64,000 nucleotides of DNA from DASRSS01 sp035765515 (GTDB taxonomy: Bacteria > Actinomycetota > Actinomycetes > Mycobacteriales > Jatrophihabitantaceae): assembly GCA_035765515.1 (NCBI GenBank), contig DASTXN010000155.1:1-64000 (forward strand), written 5' to 3'. This document shows, piece after piece, positions 50,250 through 57,550 of this stretch. Position 1 is the first letter of the stretch; each line of letters starts with the position of its first letter. The notes below the pieces were generated by a model. The model ran no database searches, was not told the DNA's origin, and saw only the letters and a program-made list of their open reading frames with translations. Position numbers and translations under genes: made by a program.

Positions 50250-51095
50250 GTGCGGGCACTGCGCAACACGCTGCTGCGCGGCGCGGCCGGTGCGCTGCTG
50301 CTGCTAATCGCCCAGGCCACGCACGCGGCCCCGTCCGCAGCGCCCGCGTCCACGGTGCGGTCCACTCCCCTTCCGCCGCCGGGCGCACGGTTCAGTTACC
50401 AGCTCGGCGGCGCCTACCGTCCGCCGGCCGGCGTGCGGATCGTCGACCGTGACCGGCACGACGCGCCGGCCCGCGGCCACTACAACATCTGTTACCTGAA
50501 CGCCTTCCAGGCGCAGCCGGACGAGCTGCGCTGGTGGCGTCGGCACCACCCCGGCCTGCTGCTGCGCCGCCACGGGCACCTGGTCGTGGATGCCGACTGG
50601 GGCGAGGCCCTGCTGGACGTCGGAACCGCTGCCCGCCGCCGTGCCGTGGCCCGCGTCGAGTTCGGCTGGATCGACGGCTGCGCCCGGCACGGCTTCCAGG
50701 CGATCGAGGCGGACAACCTCGACTCGTACACGCGCTCGCACCACCTGCTCAGCGCCGCCGACGCGCTGGCGTTCGCGCGGCTGCTGATAGGCCGCGCGCA
50801 CCGTGACGGGCTGGCGATCGCGCAGAAGAACGCGGCGGAGCTGTCCTCCGCGGCACACCGCAGCGGCTTCGACTTCGCCGTCGCAGAGGAGTGCCAGGTA
50901 TATCGCGAGTGCGGCTCGTACACGCGGGTGTACGGGCGCGAGGTCATCGAGATCGAGTACACCGACGAGCCGGCCGCCGCGTTCGCCCAGGCCTGTCGCC
51001 GACGCGGCCGGTCGATCTCGATCACCCGCCGGGATCGCGACCTGCTGCCGGCGGGGTCGACGGGGCATGTCGAGCAGTGGTGCCCCGCGGGCTAG
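50250..51095 (+). CDS. Secreted GH114-like glycoside hydrolase
   Basis: A 281-residue exported protein with a signal peptide (RNTLLRGAAGALLLLIAQATHAAPSA) and a TIM-barrel of the GH114/TM1410 type (endo-alpha-1,4-polygalactosaminidase-like). Key segments are FSYQLGGAY at the start, NICYLNAFQAQPDELRWW, a central FGWIDGCARHGFQAIEADNLDSYTRS, IAQKNAAELS and FAVAEECQVYRECGSY, which carry the conserved Asp/Glu residues. GH114 enzymes cut galactosaminogalactan-type polymers; fungi and some bacteria make these. Substrate assignment from sequence alone is tentative. Confidence 0.82.
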   Translation: MRALRNTLLRGAAGALLLLIAQATHAAPSAAPASTVRSTPLPPPGARFSYQLGGAYRPPAGVRIVDRDRHDAPARGHYNICYLNAFQAQPDELRWWRRHHPGLLLRRHGHLVVDADWGEALLDVGTAARRRAVARVEFGWIDGCARHGFQAIEADNLDSYTRSHHLLSAADALAFARLLIGRAHRDGLAIAQKNAAELSSAAHRSGFDFAVAEECQVYRECGSYTRVYGREVIEIEYTDEPAAAFAQACRRRGRSISITRRDRDLLPAGSTGHVEQWCPAG

Positions 51096-51105
51096 CGGCG
51101 TGCCC

Positions 51106-52230
51106 TCAGCGGTCCAGCGCGTCGCGCAGTCGGGCGAGCGCTTCGTCGTCGCAATCGACGTTCGGGCTGATGCGCAACAGGGGTCCGCGCATCTCCAGGG
51201 GCGCACGCCCTACCTGCGACGCCGTGGTCAGGATCGCGTGCCGCTCCAGCAGCCGGGCGCGCGTCGCGGCGACGTCCACGCCCGCCGCCGGCATGAGCGC
51301 GGTGATCGCGCCGCCGGCCCTGTCGGCGTCCACCACCGTCCACTCGCGCAGGCCGGCCAGCGCCGCGCGGGTGGACCGACCCACCTCGGCCAGCCGCTCC
51401 GTCACGGCACGCGGACCGAGCGCCAGGTATTCGCGCACCGCGGTGCAGAGCCCGACCCGGCCGGCGAGGTTCGCCTCGTGCGAGTCCAGCCAGTGCATGA
51501 CGGGACGGTCGGCGGCAACCAGGACCGGCCGCTCGATCCGCAGCCGGCCCCACCACGGTTCGGCGACACCGAGCAACCCGACGCCGCGCGGCCCGGCCAG
51601 CCACTTGCGGCCGGTCGCGTAGACGGCGTCAGCCCCCGCCGCGGTGTCGACGTGCCCGAGTGCCTGTGCGGCGTCCACCCACAGCGGCACGCCGGCAGCG
51701 CGGCACAGCGCGAGGGCGGCTGCGATCGGCTGGATCAGCGCGCGGTGCGACGCGACCTGGGTCAGGTGCACGAGCGCGGGCGGGGACGTCTGCAGGGTGC
51801 GAGCGAGCGCGTCCAGATCGATCCGGCCATCGGACCGGGTCGCGAGCTCGACCGGCTCCAGGCCGTGCCAGCGCATCACCTGCAGGTTGGGCCCCCACTC
51901 GCTGGCGGCGACGCCGACGCGGGCTCCCTCGGGCAGCGGCCAGGCACGCAGCAGCACCTCCAGACCGATGGTCGCGCTCTCCGTGAACGCCAGGCCGTCG
52001 GCGGGCAGCCCCACCAGCCCGGCCAGGTCGGCGCGCCCCTCGGCGATCACCCCGGCGGCCTCGCCCTCGGCGATGTACGCCCCGGACTGCGCCTCCCGGT
52101 CCAGGTGGTCGGCCACCGCACGGCGCACCGCGACCGACATCCGCCCGGCCGCGGCGGTGTCCAGGTGCAGCACGTTCGGGTTCGGCCGACGGTCCGCCCA
52201 CTGCCGCCAGACGGAGGCCAGCTCGCTCAC
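51106..52230 (-). CDS. egtE: Ergothioneine synthesis PLP enzyme EgtE
   Basis: Pyridoxal-phosphate C-S lyase that releases ergothioneine in the last step of the pathway. The 374-residue protein is an aminotransferase class V fold; the cofactor Lys is in ADAVYATGRKWLAGPRGVGLLG, and LWVDAAQALGHVDT carries the PLP-binding Asp. It starts at a GTG overlapping the egtD stop (GTGA) and completes the egtABCDE set. It ends 10 bp from the convergent GH114-like gene. Confidence 0.93.
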   Translation of the reverse strand: MSELASVWRQWADRRPNPNVLHLDTAAAGRMSVAVRRAVADHLDREAQSGAYIAEGEAAGVIAEGRADLAGLVGLPADGLAFTESATIGLEVLLRAWPLPEGARVGVAASEWGPNLQVMRWHGLEPVELATRSDGRIDLDALARTLQTSPPALVHLTQVASHRALIQPIAAALALCRAAGVPLWVDAAQALGHVDTAAGADAVYATGRKWLAGPRGVGLLGVAEPWWGRLRIERPVLVAADRPVMHWLDSHEANLAGRVGLCTAVREYLALGPRAVTERLAEVGRSTRAALAGLREWTVVDADRAGGAITALMPAAGVDVAATRARLLERHAILTTASQVGRAPLEMRGPLLRISPNVDCDDEALARLRDALDR

Positions 52231-53198
52231 GACGCCAGCCGGGCCAGCGTCAGCCCGAAGTCGCCGGCCGGGTCCGTCCAGAACTCGTCCGTCTCCAGTC
52301 CCGCGGCGCGCAGCTCGGCCGCGACGCCGCCGGGACGGAACTTCGCGGAGATCTCCGTGTGCAGCGTCTCGCCGGCCGCGAACTCGACGGTGAGGTCGAG
52401 ATCCGCAACGGTGACGGTCAGCGCGCGGGTCGCGCGCAACCGCATCTCGATCCACTCCTCGCGCTCGTTCCACAGCGCCACGTGCTCGAATGCGTCGAGG
52501 TCGAAGTCCGCGTGCAACTCGCGGTTCACCACCGCCAGCACGTTCCGGTTGAACTGCGCGGTCACGCCCGCACTGTCGTCGTACGCGCGCAGCAACCGCG
52601 CGACGTCCTTCACCAGGTCGGTACCGAGCAAGAAGGTGTCCGCCGGCCCCATCGTCGCGGCTACAGCGGACAGGAACCTGGCGCGGGCGCGCGGCGCGAG
52701 GTTGCCGATAGTGGAGCCGAGGAACGCGATCAGGCGCGCCTCGCCACCCGGCAGTTCGCCGACGTGCTGCTCGAAGTCGCCCACCACCGGCTCTACCCGC
52801 AGGCCGGGGTACTCGCTGCCGATCGCCGCCGCAGCATGTTCGAGCACGGCGGGGTCGACGTCGAACGGGACGAAGCGTTCCAGGTTGCCGGCCGAGGTGA
52901 GCGCACGCAGCAGCAGCCGTGTCTTCTCGGACGTGCCGCTGCCGAGTTCGACGAGCGTGCGGGCAGCCGAGCGCTTCGCGATGTCGTCGGCGTGGGCTGT
53001 GAGGATCGCGGTCTCGGCACGCGTCGGGTAGTACTCCGGCAGCCGGGTGATCTCGTCGAACAGTTCGCTGCCGCGCGCGTCGTAGAAGTACTTCGGCGGC
53101 AGCGATTTAGCCGTCGCCGTGAGCCCCGCGAACACGTCGGCGCGCAGCGCAGCGCGGTAGGAATCCGGCGCCAGGTTCAGGCGCAGGTCGGGAACCAC
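52227..53198 (-). CDS. egtD: Histidine N-alpha-methyltransferase EgtD
   Basis: SAM-dependent trimethylation of histidine to hercynine, the first committed step. The 323-residue protein has SLPPKYFYDARGSELFDEITRLPEYYPTRAE, a signature of the family, and the SAM loop TLVELGSGTSEKTRLLLRAL. It also shows FLGSTIGNLAPRARARFL. The start GTG at 53198 has GGAGGA upstream and lies four bases after the egtC stop. Confidence 0.96.
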   Translation of the reverse strand: MVPDLRLNLAPDSYRAALRADVFAGLTATAKSLPPKYFYDARGSELFDEITRLPEYYPTRAETAILTAHADDIAKRSAARTLVELGSGTSEKTRLLLRALTSAGNLERFVPFDVDPAVLEHAAAAIGSEYPGLRVEPVVGDFEQHVGELPGGEARLIAFLGSTIGNLAPRARARFLSAVAATMGPADTFLLGTDLVKDVARLLRAYDDSAGVTAQFNRNVLAVVNRELHADFDLDAFEHVALWNEREEWIEMRLRATRALTVTVADLDLTVEFAAGETLHTEISAKFRPGGVAAELRAAGLETDEFWTDPAGDFGLTLARLAS

Positions 53199-53202
53199 TG
53201 TG

Positions 53203-53895
53203 TCAATCCTCCAGACTGCTGATGGTGATGCGGCCACCGGTCACCTCGACGAGCGAGCGGTCCGGCACGTCGGTCCAGCGCGGGTCGTCGTCGGTCGGTT
53301 CGCTGGCGACCAGCACGCCGTCGTCGGTCCGGAGCACGCTGAGCGTGTCGCCCCAGGCGGTCGCGAGCAGCCGCGCGCCGTCGGTGGCGAGCAGGTTCAG
53401 CCGCGCACCCGGGTCGCGTGCACCGACCTCGCGGACGATCTTGCCGAGGTGATCGGCACCGCTCTCGAACACGTACGCGGCGAGCACGGCCGAGTCGCAC
53501 ACCGATTCGGCGCGCAGTTGGGGCCCGAGCACCGCGCAGTCGACGACCCCGTTGTGCGAGAGCAGCCAGCGCCCGTCCGTGAACGGCGCGGTGGACGTCT
53601 CGTCGATGGGCATGCCGACCGTGGCCGAGCGCACCGCCGCGAGCACGCACGCTGACGAGATCACGGGCGCGAGCGAGGCGAAGGACGTGTCGCTCCACAG
53701 CGGACGGTCCGAGCGCCAGCGTGCCGGCTCGCCCCGCCCGTCCGCGTAGAAGCCCACGCCCCAACCGTCCGCGTTGATCGTGCCGTGTCGCTGCCGCCGC
53801 GGCCGGTACGACTGCACGAGCAGCGCGTGTTCGCCGTCCAGGACGAGCGAGGCGAGCGTGCGCGGCGCACCCAGCCAGGCGAGATGCCGGCACAT
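53203..53895 (-). CDS. egtC: Ergothioneine synthesis glutamine amidotransferase-type hydrolase EgtC
   Basis: Removes gamma-glutamate from the hercynyl-gamma-glutamylcysteine sulfoxide made by EgtB. The 230-residue protein is a class II glutamine-amidotransferase-like Ntn hydrolase: it begins MCRHLAWLG, so Cys-2 becomes the N-terminal nucleophile, and has NADGWGVGFY and LLSHNGVV. The ATG at 53895 overlaps the egtB stop by one base (TGATG). Confidence 0.95.
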   Translation of the reverse strand: MCRHLAWLGAPRTLASLVLDGEHALLVQSYRPRRQRHGTINADGWGVGFYADGRGEPARWRSDRPLWSDTSFASLAPVISSACVLAAVRSATVGMPIDETSTAPFTDGRWLLSHNGVVDCAVLGPQLRAESVCDSAVLAAYVFESGADHLGKIVREVGARDPGARLNLLATDGARLLATAWGDTLSVLRTDDGVLVASEPTDDDPRWTDVPDRSLVEVTGGRITISSLED

Positions 53896-55172
53896 CACGC
53901 GGCTCCTGTGCCCGGCGCGTCCCACGCGAGGCGGACGCCGGTGAAGATCTGCCGCCGGACCGGGTGGTCCCAGTTGCGGAACGACGGCCGGATCGCCGAC
54001 ATCGCGGTGGCCCAGGACCCGCCGCGCAGCACCTTGTAGTCGCCGCCGAAGAACGGCTCGCTGTAGCGGCGGTAGATCATCGGGGTGAAACCGGGCCACG
54101 GCCGGAAGTCCGAGGACGTCCACTCCCACACGTCGCCGATCAGCTGTTCGGCGCCGTACGCGGACGCTCCCGCGGGGTAGGCGCCTGCGGCGGCCGGGCG
54201 CAGCGCGCCGCCGCCGAGGTTGGCCAGCGCCGGGCCGGGATCGGCCGAGCCCCAGGGCCAGCGGTTGCGACTATTCGTCGCGGGGTCCCACGCGCACGCC
54301 TTCTCCCACTCGATCTCGGTCGGCAACCTCGCGCCGGACCAGGCGGCGAACGCCTCTGCCTCGAAGTAGTCGACGTGCTGGACGGGCTCGTCCGGGGGAA
54401 CGTCCTCCTCGACGCCGAACCGGATGCGGGTTCCCCCGGCCGTCCAGAACTTCGGCCGCTCGATGCCGTCCTCGAGCCGGTGCAGCCAGCCACGCGGCGA
54501 CCACCAGCGCGGCTCGCGGTACCCGCCGTCGGCGATGAACTGTTGCCACTGCGCGTTCGTGACCGGAGTGCGCCCGAGCCAGAACGGCGCGACGTGGACG
54601 GTGTGGGCCGGCCGCTCGTTGTCCAGCGAGAACGGCTCGCTCGTGCCGTCGACGCCGAGCACGAACTCGCCGCCCGGCACGAAGACCCGGTCGCTGTCCA
54701 GCGCGCGGCCGCGGGGTAACGGCCGAGCGCTCAGGACCGGCGGGCCGGCGCGCAGTTGCAGCGTCGCCAGCATGGTCTCGTCGTGCTGCTCCTCGTGCTG
54801 CGCCACCATGCCGGCGGTGAACAGGTCGTCATCGGGCGTGCGTTCGATCAGGTCCAGCACCCGCCCGCGCACCTCGTGCACGAACGCGCGCGCGTCGACC
54901 GGCGGCAACAGCGGCAGCGCCGGACGTTCGGCGCGCGGGTGCTCGAACGCGTCGTACAGGGCGTCGACGGACGCGGGCAGCATGCCGGGCCGGTCCGGGT
55001 TGCCCGCGCGCAGCAACCACAGCTCCTCCTGCTGGCCGATGTGCGCGAGGTCCCACACGAGCGGGCTCATCAGCACGTCGTGCTGTGCGGTCAGGGTGGC
55101 CTCATCGAGATCGGTGAGCACCTCGGTGCGCCGCCGCGCCCGGTCCAGATCACGGACCACGTCCTCACGCAT
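53895..55172 (-). CDS. egtB: Sulfoxide synthase EgtB
   Basis: Non-haem iron enzyme that joins hercynine and gamma-glutamylcysteine using oxygen. The 425-residue protein has an N-terminal DinB-like domain with iron ligands in WDLAHIGQQEELWLLR and AQHEEQHDETML (His, HxxxH), and a C-terminal formylglycine-generating-enzyme/C-type lectin domain ending in DVWEWTSSDF and VLRGGSWATAMSAIRPSFRNW. The ATG at 55172 overlaps the egtA stop by eight bases. Confidence 0.96.
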   Translation of the reverse strand: MREDVVRDLDRARRRTEVLTDLDEATLTAQHDVLMSPLVWDLAHIGQQEELWLLRAGNPDRPGMLPASVDALYDAFEHPRAERPALPLLPPVDARAFVHEVRGRVLDLIERTPDDDLFTAGMVAQHEEQHDETMLATLQLRAGPPVLSARPLPRGRALDSDRVFVPGGEFVLGVDGTSEPFSLDNERPAHTVHVAPFWLGRTPVTNAQWQQFIADGGYREPRWWSPRGWLHRLEDGIERPKFWTAGGTRIRFGVEEDVPPDEPVQHVDYFEAEAFAAWSGARLPTEIEWEKACAWDPATNSRNRWPWGSADPGPALANLGGGALRPAAAGAYPAGASAYGAEQLIGDVWEWTSSDFRPWPGFTPMIYRRYSEPFFGGDYKVLRGGSWATAMSAIRPSFRNWDHPVRRQIFTGVRLAWDAPGTGAA

Positions 55173-56397
55173 GGGCCAGCTCCGCGAACGTGTCCAGCGG
55201 GCCGACCTCGGCGATGCGCTCGGCGACCAGATCGCCGGGGCTGCGGCCGACCGCGACGAGGTCGGCAAGGTCCTCGACGGCAGTGCGCAGCTGATCCGGG
55301 ACATGGGCTGCCGCGATCTCGGTGCACCGGCGCGCGGCAGCCGCGAGCCGCTGATCGCGCAACCCGTCCCGCGCGGCTTCGGCCCACAGCTGCCCGGCGG
55401 GCGCGACCGCGTCGCGGGCCGCGTCCGCCGCTGCCGGATTGTCCAGGAGCACGGTCGCGACCGCGGCGATCGCCGGCCACCAGCGGGGTGGGCACACGTC
55501 GAAGTAGCGCAGCTCCAGGTAGCCACGCAGCCGGACGGGCGGGAACAGCGTGCTCATATGGTCGGCGAGGTCGCGGGCCGTCGGCAGCCGGTCGTCCAGC
55601 CGGACGCGGCCGCTCGCCCAGTCCGCGAACGGCACGCGGGACAGCACCGGACGCGCGCCCTGATCGTCCGCGTAGAACATCACGGGGGCGGCAAGGGCGT
55701 AGCGCGCCCACTCCTCGACCGGGTCGGCGCTAGGCCGCGGGTTATCACGCAACCTGCTCCACGCGAGTTCGCGCGCGGACGCGTACCCCGTGTCGCGCCC
55801 GGACAGCCAGCGCGAGCACGCCGAGATCGCGCACAGCGTCGGGCCGAGCTGCTGGGCGAGCGCCACCCGGTCGGCCCAGCCGTCCGCCGGCCCCGCCTCG
55901 AGGTTCACCTGCAGGGCAGCGGTCGCGCACATCATCGTCGCGCCCGCGTCGCCCGCGCCGACGGCCGTGAAATGCTCCGCCATCGCGACGTAGCGCGGCC
56001 GCGGGTTGACGCGGTGCCTCGGGCGGACGGGATCGGCCCCGAGCCAAGCCACCCCGGCGCCGTGCTCGGCGAGCGCGAGACGCACGCGCTGGGCGTCCGA
56101 CCGCAGCGTCTCGACCGCTGCCACGATCCCGTCAGCCGGCGGCCCAGACAGTTCCACCTGCCCGCCCGGCTCGAAGGTCACCGTGCTGCGCCCGGCCGCG
56201 GATCGGATCACCGGCGTGAGCTCGGCGATCGCGTCCCAGCCGGGCCGGGCGCCCGGTGCCGCGAAGTCGACGAGCTGGCCTTCCAACTCCAGCCCGACGG
56301 GCCCGATGAAGCCGGGGCGCAACGCCGAGTCATGAATCAGCGCCTCGGCCGCACGGACGGTGATCGGTTCACAGGTGGCGGCGGTACGGGTGGTCAT
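55165..56397 (-). CDS. egtA: Glutamate--cysteine ligase EgtA
   Basis: Makes gamma-glutamylcysteine, the sulfur donor for EgtB. The 410-residue protein belongs to the GCS2/EgtA family: GPVGLELEGQLVDF at the start, VTFEPGGQVELSGPP with the catalytic Glu residues, MMCATAALQVNLEAG, and YLELRYFDVCPPRWW. The ATG at 56397 has an extended ribosome site (GGAGGGGGTTAACC). It is the first gene of the egtABCDE transcript, whose promoter must lie in the 139-bp gap to the hydrolase gene. Confidence 0.95.
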   Translation of the reverse strand: MTTRTAATCEPITVRAAEALIHDSALRPGFIGPVGLELEGQLVDFAAPGARPGWDAIAELTPVIRSAAGRSTVTFEPGGQVELSGPPADGIVAAVETLRSDAQRVRLALAEHGAGVAWLGADPVRPRHRVNPRPRYVAMAEHFTAVGAGDAGATMMCATAALQVNLEAGPADGWADRVALAQQLGPTLCAISACSRWLSGRDTGYASARELAWSRLRDNPRPSADPVEEWARYALAAPVMFYADDQGARPVLSRVPFADWASGRVRLDDRLPTARDLADHMSTLFPPVRLRGYLELRYFDVCPPRWWPAIAAVATVLLDNPAAADAARDAVAPAGQLWAEAARDGLRDQRLAAAARRCTEIAAAHVPDQLRTAVEDLADLVAVGRSPGDLVAERIAEVGPLDTFAELAHA

Positions 56398-56536
56398 GGT
56401 TAACCCCCTCCAGGTCCGGACCGGCAGAAGCTCTGCCGCGGGTCGGTGCGGGGGCGACCAAACACTCCAGCCGTCCTCGAACACCATGGTGCGCAATCGG
56501 GACGGGTCGGCGCAACCGACTTGAATTGCTGAGGGT

Positions 56537-57097
56537 TCAGGACGAAGCGGCGAAGTCCAGGTCGGCCGTCTTGACCACCCCGGCGGTGCGCCCGGGGGCC
56601 TCGTGGTACTGCCAGTACAGGTTCGTGTGCGCGATCACCTGCTCCGGCGGCGGCGCACCCCACTGCGTCATGTCCTCGGTCGTGTGGGCGTCGCTGACCA
56701 GCAGCGCGTCGTAACCGCGCACGATGGCACCGTGCAGCGTCGAGCGGATGCACTCGTCGGTCTGCGCACCGGTCACGACGAGGCGGCCCGCGCCGAGCTC
56801 GGCCAGCACGCTCTCCAGCGACGTCTCCTCGAACGAGTCGGGGTACTTCTTGTGCACGCGCGACTCGGCGCCGTCGGGCTTGAGCTCCGCGACGATCTGC
56901 CAGCGCTCGCTGTCCAGCGGCAGGTTCTCGGCGGAGTGCTGGACCCACACCACGGGCACGCCCGCCTGCCGCGCCTTGTCCACGACGGTCGCGATGTTGC
57001 CGACCACGGTGTCGCGTTCGTAGTCGTCGGCGACGACGCCGGTCTGGACGTCGATGACGAGCAAGGCGGTGTTCGGTCGGTCCTGCAGCGTGGTCAT
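56537..57097 (-). CDS. Isochorismatase-like cysteine hydrolase
   Basis: A 186-residue protein of the isochorismatase-like fold. The catalytic Asp is in TALLVIDVQTGVV (about residue 16), the Lys in SRVHKKYPDSFEETSLE, and the Cys in VVTGAQTDECIRSTLHGAIVRGYD, completing an Asp-Lys-Cys triad. Relatives are nicotinamidases, N-carbamoyl hydrolases and others, so the substrate is uncertain. It lies upstream of egtA on the same strand and may share no promoter with it. Confidence 0.92.
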   Translation of the reverse strand: MTTLQDRPNTALLVIDVQTGVVADDYERDTVVGNIATVVDKARQAGVPVVWVQHSAENLPLDSERWQIVAELKPDGAESRVHKKYPDSFEETSLESVLAELGAGRLVVTGAQTDECIRSTLHGAIVRGYDALLVSDAHTTEDMTQWGAPPPEQVIAHTNLYWQYHEAPGRTAGVVKTADLDFAASS

Positions 57098-57266
57098 GGA
57101 CGTGCTCCTAGCTGACTTCGGCGGGGTATTCAGCGGGCGTTTCGATCACGGTAGAGCCGTCCGCCGACAACGGTCCGCGGGAAGTTCGGCACTGACCGGC
57201 GAGCGACACGCCGACACGACATGTGCCTCCCACGCGCAGTCAGACCCCCTACATATGGTGTGCGAC

Positions 57267-57492
57267 AGCTGGTTCGGCATCCCCGCCAGGGACGCCGAGG
57301 CAAGAGGGAACCCGGTGCGCCTCGCAACGCTCGCGCGGCCGAACGCGGCAAGTCCGGGACTGCCCCGCAGCGGTGAGTGGGAACGACAGCCGTCAACGAG
57401 CACTGGACCCGATCAGTCCGGGAAGCGACGGCCAGTAGGTGGCCGGACGTCCGCGTCCGGCCAGTGCCCGCGAGTCCGAAGACCTGCCAGCT
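57267..57492 (+). promoter_or_regulatory. Cobalamin (B12) riboswitch of nrdAB
   Basis: The conserved core is readable: GGGAACCCGGTG (57306-57317), AGTCCGGGACTGCCCCGCAG (57351-57370), the CCAGTGCCCGCGAGTCCGAAGACCTGCC end (57460-57487), where GACCTGCC is the B12-box terminus. The closing stem AGCTGG (57267-57272) pairs with CCAGCT (57487-57492). Adenosylcobalamin should switch off the downstream ribonucleotide reductase, as shown for Streptomyces nrdABS. Confidence 0.93.
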
Positions 57493-57519
57493 CACCTGCG
57501 TCCCGTCCCGGGACAGGTG
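57493..57519 (+). terminator. Expression-platform hairpin after the riboswitch
   Basis: CACCTGCGTCCC (57493-57504) pairs with GGGACAGGTG (57510-57519) with a one-base bulge. AGCTC of the riboswitch closing stem (57489-57493) could instead pair with GAGCT at 57529-57533, next to the ribosome site GAGGAGAG. This gives a plausible switch between the two states. Whether it works on transcription or translation is not clear, because no T-run follows. Confidence 0.5.
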
Positions 57520-57550
57520 TCTGAATCGAGCTCGCGAGGAGAGAGCGACG

